DNA from: Komagataeibacter xylinus
GTDB taxonomy: Bacteria > Pseudomonadota > Alphaproteobacteria > Acetobacterales > Acetobacteraceae
Length of the DNA: 64,000 bases
Reading direction: 5' to 3'
Assembly (NCBI RefSeq): GCF_004302915.1
Contig: NZ_QQBI01000008.1
Location: forward strand, 61,576-125,575
The translations under genes and the position numbers were made by a program. Positions 35,318-43,094 of the stretch are shown here, one piece after another; position 1 is the first letter of the stretch, and the number at the start of each line of letters is the position of its first letter. The notes under the pieces were generated by a model that saw only the letters and a program-made list of their open reading frames with translations, was not told where the DNA came from and did not search any database.

Positions 35318-35515
35318 ATGCCATTCCCGTCCCCCTCAGCCGCCCGCCACGCCCCGCAGGACAGCAACACGCCAATGCCCCACCCTGCCCCAAAGGCGGC
35401 AACACCCCTGCCGCTTACATGGATGGCCCGCGCGGGGTGGCAGCGTCTGGTGTGCATGGCGCTGCCCTGTGGCCTGTTATGGGGGCTGGTGGCCTGGGCC
35501 GTGGCCCAGCCATGA
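35318..35515 (+). CDS. Small membrane protein leading the zinc uptake operon (65 aa)
   Basis: A polar Pro/Ala-rich N-terminal half is followed by one transmembrane segment (LVCMALPCGLLWGLVAWAV). The stop overlaps the ABC ATPase start as ATGA, so it is likely translated and coupled. The start is placed after the Zur-like palindrome. There is no good ribosome site, so translation may be leaderless or begin elsewhere. The family is not recognised. The position suggests an accessory to zinc import. Confidence 0.5.
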   Translation: MPFPSPSAARHAPQDSNTPMPHPAPKAATPLPLTWMARAGWQRLVCMALPCGLLWGLVAWAVAQP

Positions 35516-36243
35516 GCCATGGCGCCATCGGGCTGGATGATGCGGGGGTGACGCTGCACGGCACGCCGGTGTGGCAGCATGTGACCGGCAGTTTCGCGCC
35601 GGGCAGCATGACGGCCATCGCCGGGGCCAATGGCGCGGGCAAGTCCACCCTGCTGCGCGCCATACTGGGCGAGGTGCCGCTGGCCACGGGCAGGATTACG
35701 CTCGGGGGCCTGCGCGCGCAGGATTTTGGCTACCTGCCGCAGGCCCGCATCATTGACCGTGCCTTTCCCATCAGCGTAACCGACATGGTGCTCGGTGGCG
35801 CATGGCGCCAGACCGGGGCCTTTGGCGCGGCCAGCCGGGCCGTACGCCAGCGCGCGGCCGATGCGCTGTGCCGCGTGGGGCTGGAGAAGCAGGCCGGGCG
35901 CATGATCGATGCGCTCTCGGCAGGGCAGTTCCAGCGCCTCCTGTTCGCGCGCCTGCTCATGACCGATGCCTCCGTCATCATGCTCGATGAACCGTTCACC
36001 GCACTTGATGCCCCCACCACGCAGGACCTGCTGGCACTGGTGCGCGAATGGCACGCGCAGGGCCGCACCATCATCGCCGTGCTGCATGACATGCACCAGA
36101 TCCGCACCTGCTTCCCCCATGTGGTGCTGCTCTCGGGCGGGCAGGCCATCTGGGGCGAGACCGCGCGCATCCTTACGCCGGGCACGCTGCAACGTGCGTA
36201 TGACACGCCGCAGGCCACCCCGTGGGCAGGTGGCCCGGCATGA
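35512..36243 (+). CDS. znuC: Zinc ABC transporter ATP-binding protein
   Basis: 243 residues. Walker A GANGAGKS (38-45), the Q-loop region, the signature ALSAGQFQRLLFARLL (LSAGQ for LSGGQ), Walker B VIMLDEPF and the H-loop His in VLHDMH are all intact. It powers the metal-chelate ABC importer with the permease and binding protein that follow. Four-base overlaps with both neighbours indicate coupling. Zinc rather than manganese is inferred from the upstream Zur-like site. Confidence 0.88.
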   Translation: MSHGAIGLDDAGVTLHGTPVWQHVTGSFAPGSMTAIAGANGAGKSTLLRAILGEVPLATGRITLGGLRAQDFGYLPQARIIDRAFPISVTDMVLGGAWRQTGAFGAASRAVRQRAADALCRVGLEKQAGRMIDALSAGQFQRLLFARLLMTDASVIMLDEPFTALDAPTTQDLLALVREWHAQGRTIIAVLHDMHQIRTCFPHVVLLSGGQAIWGETARILTPGTLQRAYDTPQATPWAGGPA

Positions 36244-37112
36244 GCATGCTGGCCGGGTTATGGGAGCCGTTCGCCACCTTTGGCTTCATGCGCCGCGCGC
36301 TGGTCGCCTCCATCACGCTGGGCATGGGCGCGGGGCCGGTGGGCGTGCTGCTGCAACTGCGCCGCATGAGCCTGATTGGCGATGCGATGAGCCACGCCAT
36401 CCTGCCCGGTGCCGCCATAGGCTTCCTGGCGGCGGGCGGGCTGTCGCTTACGGCCATGGGGCTGGGCGGCATTGCTGCGGGGCTGGGGGTGGCGCTGCTG
36501 GCGGGGCTGGTGAGCCGCCGCACGCACCTGGCGGAAGATGCGAGCTTTGCCAGTTTCTACCTCACCTCACTGGCGCTGGGCGTGCTGATCGTCTCGGCGC
36601 GGGGGTCCAACATCGACCTGCTGCACGTGCTGTTCGGCACCATCCTCGCCATTGACGGGCCTGCCCTGTACCTGATGGCGGGCATCACCACGCTCAGCGT
36701 GTGCCTGCTGTCCTTCATCTGGCGGCCACTGGTCATGGAATGCGTCGATCCCGGCTTCATGCGCATGACCGGCAGCCGGGGCGCGCTGTACCACATGGTG
36801 TTCCTGTTCCTTGTGGTCATCAACCTCGTGGCCGGGTTTGAAGCCCTGGGCACGCTCATGTCGGTGGGCATGATGATGGTGCCCGCCGCCACTGCCCGGC
36901 TGTGGACGCGGCGCCTCGTGCCGATGATGGCGCTCTCGGCCACGGTGGGCATGCTGGCGGGCTATACGGGGCTGCTCGTGTCCTACCATTTCCGGCTGGC
37001 GGCGGGGCCGTGCATCATCCTCACCTGCTCGGCGGCCTACCTGTTCTCCCTTATCACCTCCCCCGCCGGCATCCGCGCGGGGGGTGGTTCATCCCCTTTC
37101 CGGAGTCACTGA
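36240..37112 (+). CDS. znuB: Zinc ABC transporter permease
   Basis: 290 residues with about eight hydrophobic segments. The ABC-3 family pattern is present: LLQLRRMSLIGDAMSHAILPGAAIGFL (coupling region), DASFASFYLTSLALGVLIVS and LGTLMSVGMMMVPAATARL. It forms the inner-membrane channel for the metal delivered by the binding protein. The start overlaps the ATPase stop (ATGA), and the binding-protein gene starts just after its stop. Confidence 0.9.
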   Translation: MSMLAGLWEPFATFGFMRRALVASITLGMGAGPVGVLLQLRRMSLIGDAMSHAILPGAAIGFLAAGGLSLTAMGLGGIAAGLGVALLAGLVSRRTHLAEDASFASFYLTSLALGVLIVSARGSNIDLLHVLFGTILAIDGPALYLMAGITTLSVCLLSFIWRPLVMECVDPGFMRMTGSRGALYHMVFLFLVVINLVAGFEALGTLMSVGMMMVPAATARLWTRRLVPMMALSATVGMLAGYTGLLVSYHFRLAAGPCIILTCSAAYLFSLITSPAGIRAGGGSSPFRSH

Positions 37113-37113
37113 C

Positions 37114-38010
37114 ATGCGCCGCCTCACCTGCCTTCTGGGCTTCTGCGGTTTCCTGTCCATCCTGCCTGCCCGTGCCGCCCCCGCGCCGCATGTGGTGCAT
37201 GCCGTTGCCAGCTTTACCGTGCTGGCCGATGTGGTGTCGCATGTAGGCGGCGCGCATGTCGCGGTCACATCACTGGTGCCGCCCGATGGCGACCCGCATG
37301 AATTCGAACCCGCCCCCGATGATGCCCGCGCCCTGCGGCAGGCCGATGTCGTGTTCATGAGTGGCGAAGGGCTGGAAAGCTGGTTTGCCCGCCTGGCCCA
37401 CGCGGCGGGCTATCAGGGCAAACCCGTCATCGTCTCGAACGGGATCGACATCCATACCGAACACGATGGCCAGCAGGTGGAAACCGACCCGCATGTGTGG
37501 AACAGCGTGCCCAACGTGATTGTATGGACCAACAACATCCGTGATGCGCTGATTGCCGCCGACCCGGCGGATGCCGATGATTTCCGCGCCTCGGCCGCGG
37601 CCTATACCACGCAGCTCCAGGCCCTTGACCATGACATCCGCACCGCGATCGACACCATCCCGCCCGCGCGGCGGCGCGTGCTGACCAGCCATGATGCCTT
37701 TGGCTATTTTGGCCGCGCCTATGGCGTGACCTTCATGGCGCCGCAGGGCCTCTCGACCGAGACCGAAGCCTCCGCCGCCGATGTGGGCAGGCTGATCGCG
37801 CAGATCCGCGAAAGCGGCATGACCACCTATTTCCTTGAAAACGCGACCGACCCGCGCCTTGTGCAGCAGGTCGCCCACGCCACCGGGGCACAGCCCGGCG
37901 GCGAGCTTTATGCCGAGGCGCTCTCCACCGCGGGCGGCCCCGCACCCGATTACATCAGCATGATGCGGCATAATACCGAGCTGATGGTCAGGGCGATGCG
38001 CCCGCACTGA
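37114..38010 (+). CDS. znuA: Zinc ABC transporter substrate-binding protein
   Basis: 298 residues with a signal peptide (ARAAP). The cluster A-I metal-binding histidines are in DPHEFEP, TDPHVWNS and TSHDAFGYF. The fourth position, normally Asp, appears as Glu in ELYAEALS. The His-rich loop of many ZnuA proteins is reduced to HTEHDG. It captures Zn (possibly Mn) in the periplasm and delivers it to the permease. GGAG precedes the ATG. The 3' end overlaps the convergent exporter gene by 23 bases. Confidence 0.88.
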   Translation: MRRLTCLLGFCGFLSILPARAAPAPHVVHAVASFTVLADVVSHVGGAHVAVTSLVPPDGDPHEFEPAPDDARALRQADVVFMSGEGLESWFARLAHAAGYQGKPVIVSNGIDIHTEHDGQQVETDPHVWNSVPNVIVWTNNIRDALIAADPADADDFRASAAAYTTQLQALDHDIRTAIDTIPPARRRVLTSHDAFGYFGRAYGVTFMAPQGLSTETEASAADVGRLIAQIRESGMTTYFLENATDPRLVQQVAHATGAQPGGELYAEALSTAGGPAPDYISMMRHNTELMVRAMRPH

Positions 38011-39751
38011 CCACGGCAGTCGCACCCACGGCAAAGGGGGTGAGGTCAATGGCATTTTCATGCATGCCCACCACCGACTGCCGGTGCGTGATCGACACCA
38101 CCGTCATGCCCGGGCAGGCCTGAGCCAGCAGGGCGTAAAGGGCGGCCTCGGACGCGGCATCAAGGTTCGAGGTCGATTCATCCAAAAAGACCCAGCCCGG
38201 CCGCGCCAGCACGATGCGCGCAAAGGCCAGGCGCTGGAGTTCGCCGGGCGAGAGGATCTGCCCCCACGGCTCCTCGTTTTCAAGGCGCGGCACCAGCGCG
38301 CCAAGGCCGACCTGCTGCAGCACCTGCGCCACCTGCGTTGCGGCATAGGCCGTGCTGTCCGCCGGGTAGGCCACGGCCCGGCGCAGCGTGCCGGTCGGCA
38401 TGTAGGGGCGCTGGGGCACGAACATCATCGGCGCGTCAGGGCGCGTGATCGTGCCTTTGGCAAACGGCCAGATGCCCGCCAGCACCCGGAACAGCGTGGA
38501 CTTGCCGGTGCCCGACGGGCCGGTCACCACCGTCATCTGCCCATGCGGCAGCGTAAAGTTCACCCCCCTGAGCAGCGCCGTGCCATCGGGGCGGAACACG
38601 TCCAGCCCGCTGACCTGCATGGCCGCCCCGGCGGGGGCGGCAACGAGGCTGACCTCGCTCTTCATGGCCTGCGCGCGGTCCATCACGCGCTGGAAGGTGG
38701 CCAGACGCGCCACCTCGGCATGCCATGTGGTCAGCGCGGCATAGGAGTTGGACAGCCAGCCCAATGCCCCCTGCACGCGCGAGAACGCCATGACCAACTG
38801 CATGAGCGTGCCGAAGCTCATCTTGCCCGCGAAATAGCGGATCGAGCCGATCAGCAGCGCAAAGTTGCCCGACACCACATCAAGCCCGGTGGTGAGCAGG
38901 CCCAGCCATTTGGTGCGGCGCATGATGGACAGGAAATTGCCATAGACGGAGGCGAATGACCGGTCGAGCCCGGCCTGTTCCTCCGCCTCGCCCCGATAGA
39001 GCGCGATGCCCTCGGCATTGTTGCGCACATGAACGAGGCTGTAGCGGAAATCCGCCTCGGCGCGCTGCTGGAAGAACTGCAGCCCCGCCAGTTTATGACC
39101 GGCAAGATGCGTGACCCACGTCGCCACCACGGAATAGATCAGCGCGGCCCAGAAGAAGTAGCCCGGTATGGACATGCCCCATATTTCCAGCGGCCCGGAC
39201 AGCACCCACAAAAGCCCGACATAGCTGAACAGCGTCACGATATTGGACAGCAGGTTGATGAACTGCGTCAGCGTATCGGTCACGAAGCTGTTCAGGTCCT
39301 CCTGTATGCGCTGGTCGGGGTTGTCGGCCCCGGCCTCGAGGCCCGACGTGGTGATGGCGATGCGGAAATAGGTCTGGTTTTCCATCCACTGCCGCGTCAT
39401 GCGCGCGGTCAGCCACCGCCGCCAGCGCAGGCCCAGCATCTGCTGCAGGTAGGTGGCATAGACACTGAACAGGATGGCCGGGATGGTGATGATGAAGAAG
39501 CCGGGCACGTACCCGCTCTCGTTATGCACATACCAGAACAGCCCGCGCAGGAAGGTCGTGGCATCACGCTGCTGCAGCGCCGTGTAATACACATTGCGCG
39601 AGAAGGACTGGAGCAGGTCCATCCCCACAATGGAGAAGGTCAGCACCAGAACGGCCACGAGCAGGCCCCAGGCCCATTTTTTGTCCTCCGACACGAAATA
39701 GGGGCGGGTCAGGTACCAGACATCTTTCAGGAGAAGGCGCAAATGCTGCAT
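37988..39751 (-). CDS. SbmA/BacA-like (YddA-type) ABC transporter, fused permease-ATPase
   Basis: 587 residues. The N-terminal transmembrane domain has about six segments and the ABC_membrane_2/SbmA-BacA pattern (YLTRPYFVSEDKKWAWGLL, YTALQQRDATTFLRGLFWY, NPDQRIQEDLNSF). The ATPase domain has Walker A GPSGTGKS, signature LSPGELQRLAFARI, Walker B WVFLDEST and switch His in ITHRQS. Relatives move peptides or very-long-chain lipid precursors. An in-frame ATG 24 codons upstream gives a longer form. Confidence 0.85.
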   Translation of the reverse strand: MQHLRLLLKDVWYLTRPYFVSEDKKWAWGLLVAVLVLTFSIVGMDLLQSFSRNVYYTALQQRDATTFLRGLFWYVHNESGYVPGFFIITIPAILFSVYATYLQQMLGLRWRRWLTARMTRQWMENQTYFRIAITTSGLEAGADNPDQRIQEDLNSFVTDTLTQFINLLSNIVTLFSYVGLLWVLSGPLEIWGMSIPGYFFWAALIYSVVATWVTHLAGHKLAGLQFFQQRAEADFRYSLVHVRNNAEGIALYRGEAEEQAGLDRSFASVYGNFLSIMRRTKWLGLLTTGLDVVSGNFALLIGSIRYFAGKMSFGTLMQLVMAFSRVQGALGWLSNSYAALTTWHAEVARLATFQRVMDRAQAMKSEVSLVAAPAGAAMQVSGLDVFRPDGTALLRGVNFTLPHGQMTVVTGPSGTGKSTLFRVLAGIWPFAKGTITRPDAPMMFVPQRPYMPTGTLRRAVAYPADSTAYAATQVAQVLQQVGLGALVPRLENEEPWGQILSPGELQRLAFARIVLARPGWVFLDESTSNLDAASEAALYALLAQACPGMTVVSITHRQSVVGMHENAIDLTPFAVGATAVVSAGASP

Positions 39752-40120
39752 GTTGATCCCGTGCAGTGGGGTGAAAGGCAGGAACCCACAGCATTCCCAC
39801 GAAGTGGGGGCGGACTCAATCATGATTGCGCCGCAGGCCCGTTTTGCGCGAAAAAAGCCGGGGTATTAAGCATTATCACAACTTATTGACCACACGCGCC
39901 ATTTGCGCGCGTCCGGCACCCGGCAGGCAATACCGGCTGACAACAGGGGTTTATGGCGCACAAAGCGCATGACAAGGGCGCCATATATCGAAAAGACGAA
40001 TGCCTGACATATCCGCCGCAGGGGTGTGGCGCGCGCGCATCGTGATATGCCTGACACATAGATTCACAATTGAGTGGGCCCTGATGGACCCGCCAGATGA
40101 ACATGCAAGGAATAATGAAT
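39752..40120. other. Divergent promoter region, no gene seen
   Basis: Between the ABC exporter and the DUF2501 gene. It probably holds both promoters. No RNA, repeat or coding signal stands out. Confidence 0.4.
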
Positions 40121-40570
40121 ATGGTGTCGTTCGGTCGCGTCCTGTCCGCCAGTGCCTTCGCAACCCTGCTGGCCGCAGCACCGCTTGCGGCCCATGCCGC
40201 TGAAGTCTCGCCGCCCACGGGCGCAGGTGTTGCCAACCAGGTCGAGCAGATCAAGCCGGGCTCGCTCTCGGCCGATACGGTGTATTCCGCCGTCGCCTCC
40301 GCCAAGCCCGCTGATCTGGGCGGCATCATGAACTACTGCATCCAGTCCAACTACCTGACCGCGTCTGAAGCCTGGCCGGTGCTGGCCGCCTTCAACAAGA
40401 AGACCAACGACGTACCGTCCAACCAGAAGGGCAACATGTCCTACGCCGATGGCTCGACCGGCCTGCTGAAGGTGGGCGGCAAGGCCCCCATCTCGCTCGA
40501 GGACGCTTCGGCCGACATCCGCAAGCAGGCCTGCGCCAAGGTGGAAGCCCGCGCGAAGTCCATGCTCTGA
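40121..40570 (+). CDS. DUF2501 secreted protein
   Basis: 149 residues with a signal peptide ending PLAAHAAE. The DUF2501 signature DLGGIMNYCIQSNYLTASEAWPVL follows, and a late Cys (RKQACAKV) probably pairs with the first. Members are periplasmic with unknown function. AAGGAA lies 8 bases before this ATG; two in-frame ATGs upstream are worse placed. A strong terminator follows. Confidence 0.82.
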   Translation: MVSFGRVLSASAFATLLAAAPLAAHAAEVSPPTGAGVANQVEQIKPGSLSADTVYSAVASAKPADLGGIMNYCIQSNYLTASEAWPVLAAFNKKTNDVPSNQKGNMSYADGSTGLLKVGGKAPISLEDASADIRKQACAKVEARAKSML

Positions 40571-40600
40571 TCAACGCGGCCTATCGCCCCGTTCTACAGG

Positions 40601-40626
40601 CCCCGCCGGTTATCCGGCGGGGTTTT
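40601..40626 (+). terminator. Intrinsic terminator after DUF2501 gene
   Basis: A CCCCGCCGG/CCGGCGGGG stem with a 4-base loop, followed by TTTT. Confidence 0.85.
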
Positions 40627-40671
40627 GTATTTAAGAACACCCACCCGCCCCGCATCGGGGAATGGTCAAAG

Positions 40672-40757
40672 ACGTTTTTGGTGAGGCTTTTTCAAAAAGC
40701 TTCATAAGGAACGCCGCCTTTTTTGAAAAAAGGCGGCACCCAAAAACTTTTATTATT
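40672..40757. repeat. Dispersed hairpin repeat, copy 11 (most complete)
   Basis: Edge ACGTTTTTGGTGAGGC, a GCTTTTTC/AAAAAGC palindrome, then a perfect 12-bp arm palindrome GCCGCCTTTTTT-G-AAAAAAGGCGGC (40713-40737) and CACCCAAAAACTTTTATTA. It lies between convergent genes. Confidence 0.85.
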
Positions 40758-40759
40758 TT

Positions 40760-42448
40760 CTACTGCACCCACACACGTGAAAAGGCCATGTGATACAGGC
40801 TGGTCACAAAATAATGGCCCAGCCGGGGCGAGACGAGATCGACATACCGCGTGCTAATCATGGGGGCGGCGGGGGCGAGACGGGTGATGCGGTCATCGAC
40901 CTGCCCCCACAGTGCCAGGGCTGCCTGCGGGTCAGGTTCGCTACGGATGCGCGCCACAAGCGCCTGCACCACCGGGTCGCACAGGCCGGACATGTTGATG
41001 GAACTGTCAGAACCGGGATGGAAGTTCTCGCAGCCAAACAATGTATCGAGAAAATTGGAGGGCGAGGCGTAATCCGCATACCACCCCAGCAGGCTGATCT
41101 GCACATGGTTGGTGGTGTTGGCGGCGTAATTGCCCTCCATGGCGGGCGAGAGCGGGTGCAGCCGCGCGTGGTAGCCGATCGCCTCAAGCATGTCGCGCAG
41201 ATAGGTGCCCATGCTCACATACATGGCGGTGGCGGGCACGATCAGGGTCACGTCCATGCCCTCCGTGCCGCTTTCATGCACAAGCTGGCGGGCGCGTTGC
41301 AGGTCCGGGTGTGCCCAAGGCGTGGCCGGATGGTCGGGGTCGGCGCCAAGCGTCCAGGCACAGGCGCCATCGCCGGGCAGCAGCCCCGGCGGCACCATGC
41401 GGCACAGCGGGGTTGCAATGCCCGACCCGCCATACAGGATGGTCATGGCGCGCCGGTCAAGCGCGTAGTTTACGGCCTCGCGCGCCTTGGGCTGGTCAAA
41501 GGGCGGGATGTTGACGTTCATCGGCAGGAAGATCAGGCCATAGAGTGGCGATACATGCACCTGCGCCGTGTAGCGGCTGCCAATCTCGCCCAGCCGGTCA
41601 AGCGGCTTGAGGCCCGCCATCCAGTCATACTGCCCGCGCTCGACGGCGGTGACCGCATCTTCTTCCGACAGGCCGAAATCATAAACGATGCGGTCCACAT
41701 ACCCATCGGGCTGGGCCGTCTCGCTCCATTCATGAAAATAGGGGTTGCGCTCGAGTACCAGCCCGCGCTCGGGGTCGGATGACACGATATGGTATGGCCC
41801 GGTGCCGGGGGCGGCCACATTGCCCAGATCATGCGCGGGCGTGGAAGCGGGCAGGATGGCGGCATGGCCGAAGGCGAGTTTTTGCGGGAATTCGGAGTCA
41901 GGCTGGGTCAGGCGGATGGTGATGCGGCGGGTGGCGGGGTCGGTCTCCACGCCGCCTTGCAGCGTGCAGTGCGCACTATTACGCAGGCAGGCATCCGCCC
42001 CCACTATGGTACCGTAAAACGAACCTGCCGTGGGCGTGCCCACCTTGAAGATGCGCCGCAGGGATGCGGCCACGTCCTCCACCGTAACCGGCGTGCCATC
42101 TGAAAAGCGGATGCCATCGCGCAGGGTAAACACCCATGTGCGCCCGTCATCACGCAGCTCGGGCATGGCCTCGGCCAGGTCAGGCACCACCTGGTTGCCT
42201 GCCGGCCCCTCCAGCTTGGGATAGGTGAGCAGCCCGTCATAGATGACGGTGGCAAGCTGCATGTACTGGCTGGTGTAGCTGATCTGCGGGTCGAGCGTGC
42301 CGGAAGCACTCGCCGCCGTCAGCCGCAGGGTGCCGCCGCGATGGGGATTGCCCTGCGTGCCTTGTGCACAGCCTGTGGCTGGCAGCGCATGCAGCAGGCC
42401 GCCAAGCATGAGCGCGACCATGCCCAGCCGCTGGCCTGATGCCCGCAT
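40760..42448 (-). CDS. ABC transporter periplasmic peptide-binding protein (SBP family 5)
   Basis: 562 residues with a signal peptide. The family-5 pattern is clear: GGTLRLTAASASGTLDPQISYTSQYMQLATVIYDGLLTY, WVFTLRDGIRFSDGTPVTVEDVAASL, and late KAREAVNYALDRRAM. DppA/OppA-type proteins bind oligopeptides or similar ligands for import. No permease or ATPase gene is adjacent, so it must serve a transporter encoded elsewhere. It is 18 bases downstream of the SCO gene on the same strand. Confidence 0.88.
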   Translation of the reverse strand: MRASGQRLGMVALMLGGLLHALPATGCAQGTQGNPHRGGTLRLTAASASGTLDPQISYTSQYMQLATVIYDGLLTYPKLEGPAGNQVVPDLAEAMPELRDDGRTWVFTLRDGIRFSDGTPVTVEDVAASLRRIFKVGTPTAGSFYGTIVGADACLRNSAHCTLQGGVETDPATRRITIRLTQPDSEFPQKLAFGHAAILPASTPAHDLGNVAAPGTGPYHIVSSDPERGLVLERNPYFHEWSETAQPDGYVDRIVYDFGLSEEDAVTAVERGQYDWMAGLKPLDRLGEIGSRYTAQVHVSPLYGLIFLPMNVNIPPFDQPKAREAVNYALDRRAMTILYGGSGIATPLCRMVPPGLLPGDGACAWTLGADPDHPATPWAHPDLQRARQLVHESGTEGMDVTLIVPATAMYVSMGTYLRDMLEAIGYHARLHPLSPAMEGNYAANTTNHVQISLLGWYADYASPSNFLDTLFGCENFHPGSDSSINMSGLCDPVVQALVARIRSEPDPQAALALWGQVDDRITRLAPAAPMISTRYVDLVSPRLGHYFVTSLYHMAFSRVWVQ

Positions 42449-42465
42449 GCGCTGGCCCGCCCGGT

Positions 42466-43092
42466 TCAGTTATGCGCCGCAGGCGACATGAGTTCGGTCA
42501 TGCGGGCCGTGATGTCGGCTGCCGTGGCGGTGGCGGGCAGGCTGCCCTCATAGCGCCCGGTGGGCGACATGATCACGATCTGGCTGGCAGGCTCCATGCT
42601 GTAATCGCCATTCGCACCATCACGCCGCACGTAAGGGGCATGGTACTCCTTGGCCACGGCCTGGATCATCTTGGGCGAGCCGGTCATGACCGTGACATGC
42701 GAGCCATAGCGCAGGGCATAGGTACGCAGCACGTCGGAGTTGTCGCGCATGGGGTCGAGCGTGATGAAGATGGGCACCGCAAGCCGCGCGCGGTCGTGGC
42801 CCAGCGCCTCCACGCCCTCGGCCATGGCCTTGACGGTGGCGCCGCATACATCATCGGGGCAGTGGGTATCGCCAAAATAGATCAGCATCCACCGGCCCCT
42901 GAAGTCGGTGTCGAGCACCGAGCCATCCGCCCCGTTGATCAGCCTGAACGACCCGCCAACCGGGTTGCCATAGGTGGTCAGCGGCACGGGCGCGCTGTCG
43001 GAATAACGGTAGCCGAAATACCCCGCAATCGAGGAGACCACCAGTATGGCAAACCCGACCAGCACGAAAAACCGGTCCCGTTCATTTCGCAT
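42466..43092 (-). CDS. SCO1/SenC-family protein with altered copper motif
   Basis: 208 residues with an N-terminal membrane anchor and a thioredoxin-like domain (MLIYFGDTHCPDDVCGATV). SCO proteins bind copper with CxxxC plus a distal His to help assemble cytochrome oxidase. Here the cysteines are Cys78 and Cys83 (CxxxxC, one residue longer), and the usual distal His region reads DYSMEPASQIVIMSP, without His. Copper binding may be changed or lost. The ATG lies just after the polA stop, so the genes are probably co-transcribed. Confidence 0.8.
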   Translation of the reverse strand: MRNERDRFFVLVGFAILVVSSIAGYFGYRYSDSAPVPLTTYGNPVGGSFRLINGADGSVLDTDFRGRWMLIYFGDTHCPDDVCGATVKAMAEGVEALGHDRARLAVPIFITLDPMRDNSDVLRTYALRYGSHVTVMTGSPKMIQAVAKEYHAPYVRRDGANGDYSMEPASQIVIMSPTGRYEGSLPATATAADITARMTELMSPAAHN

Positions 43093-43094
43093 TA

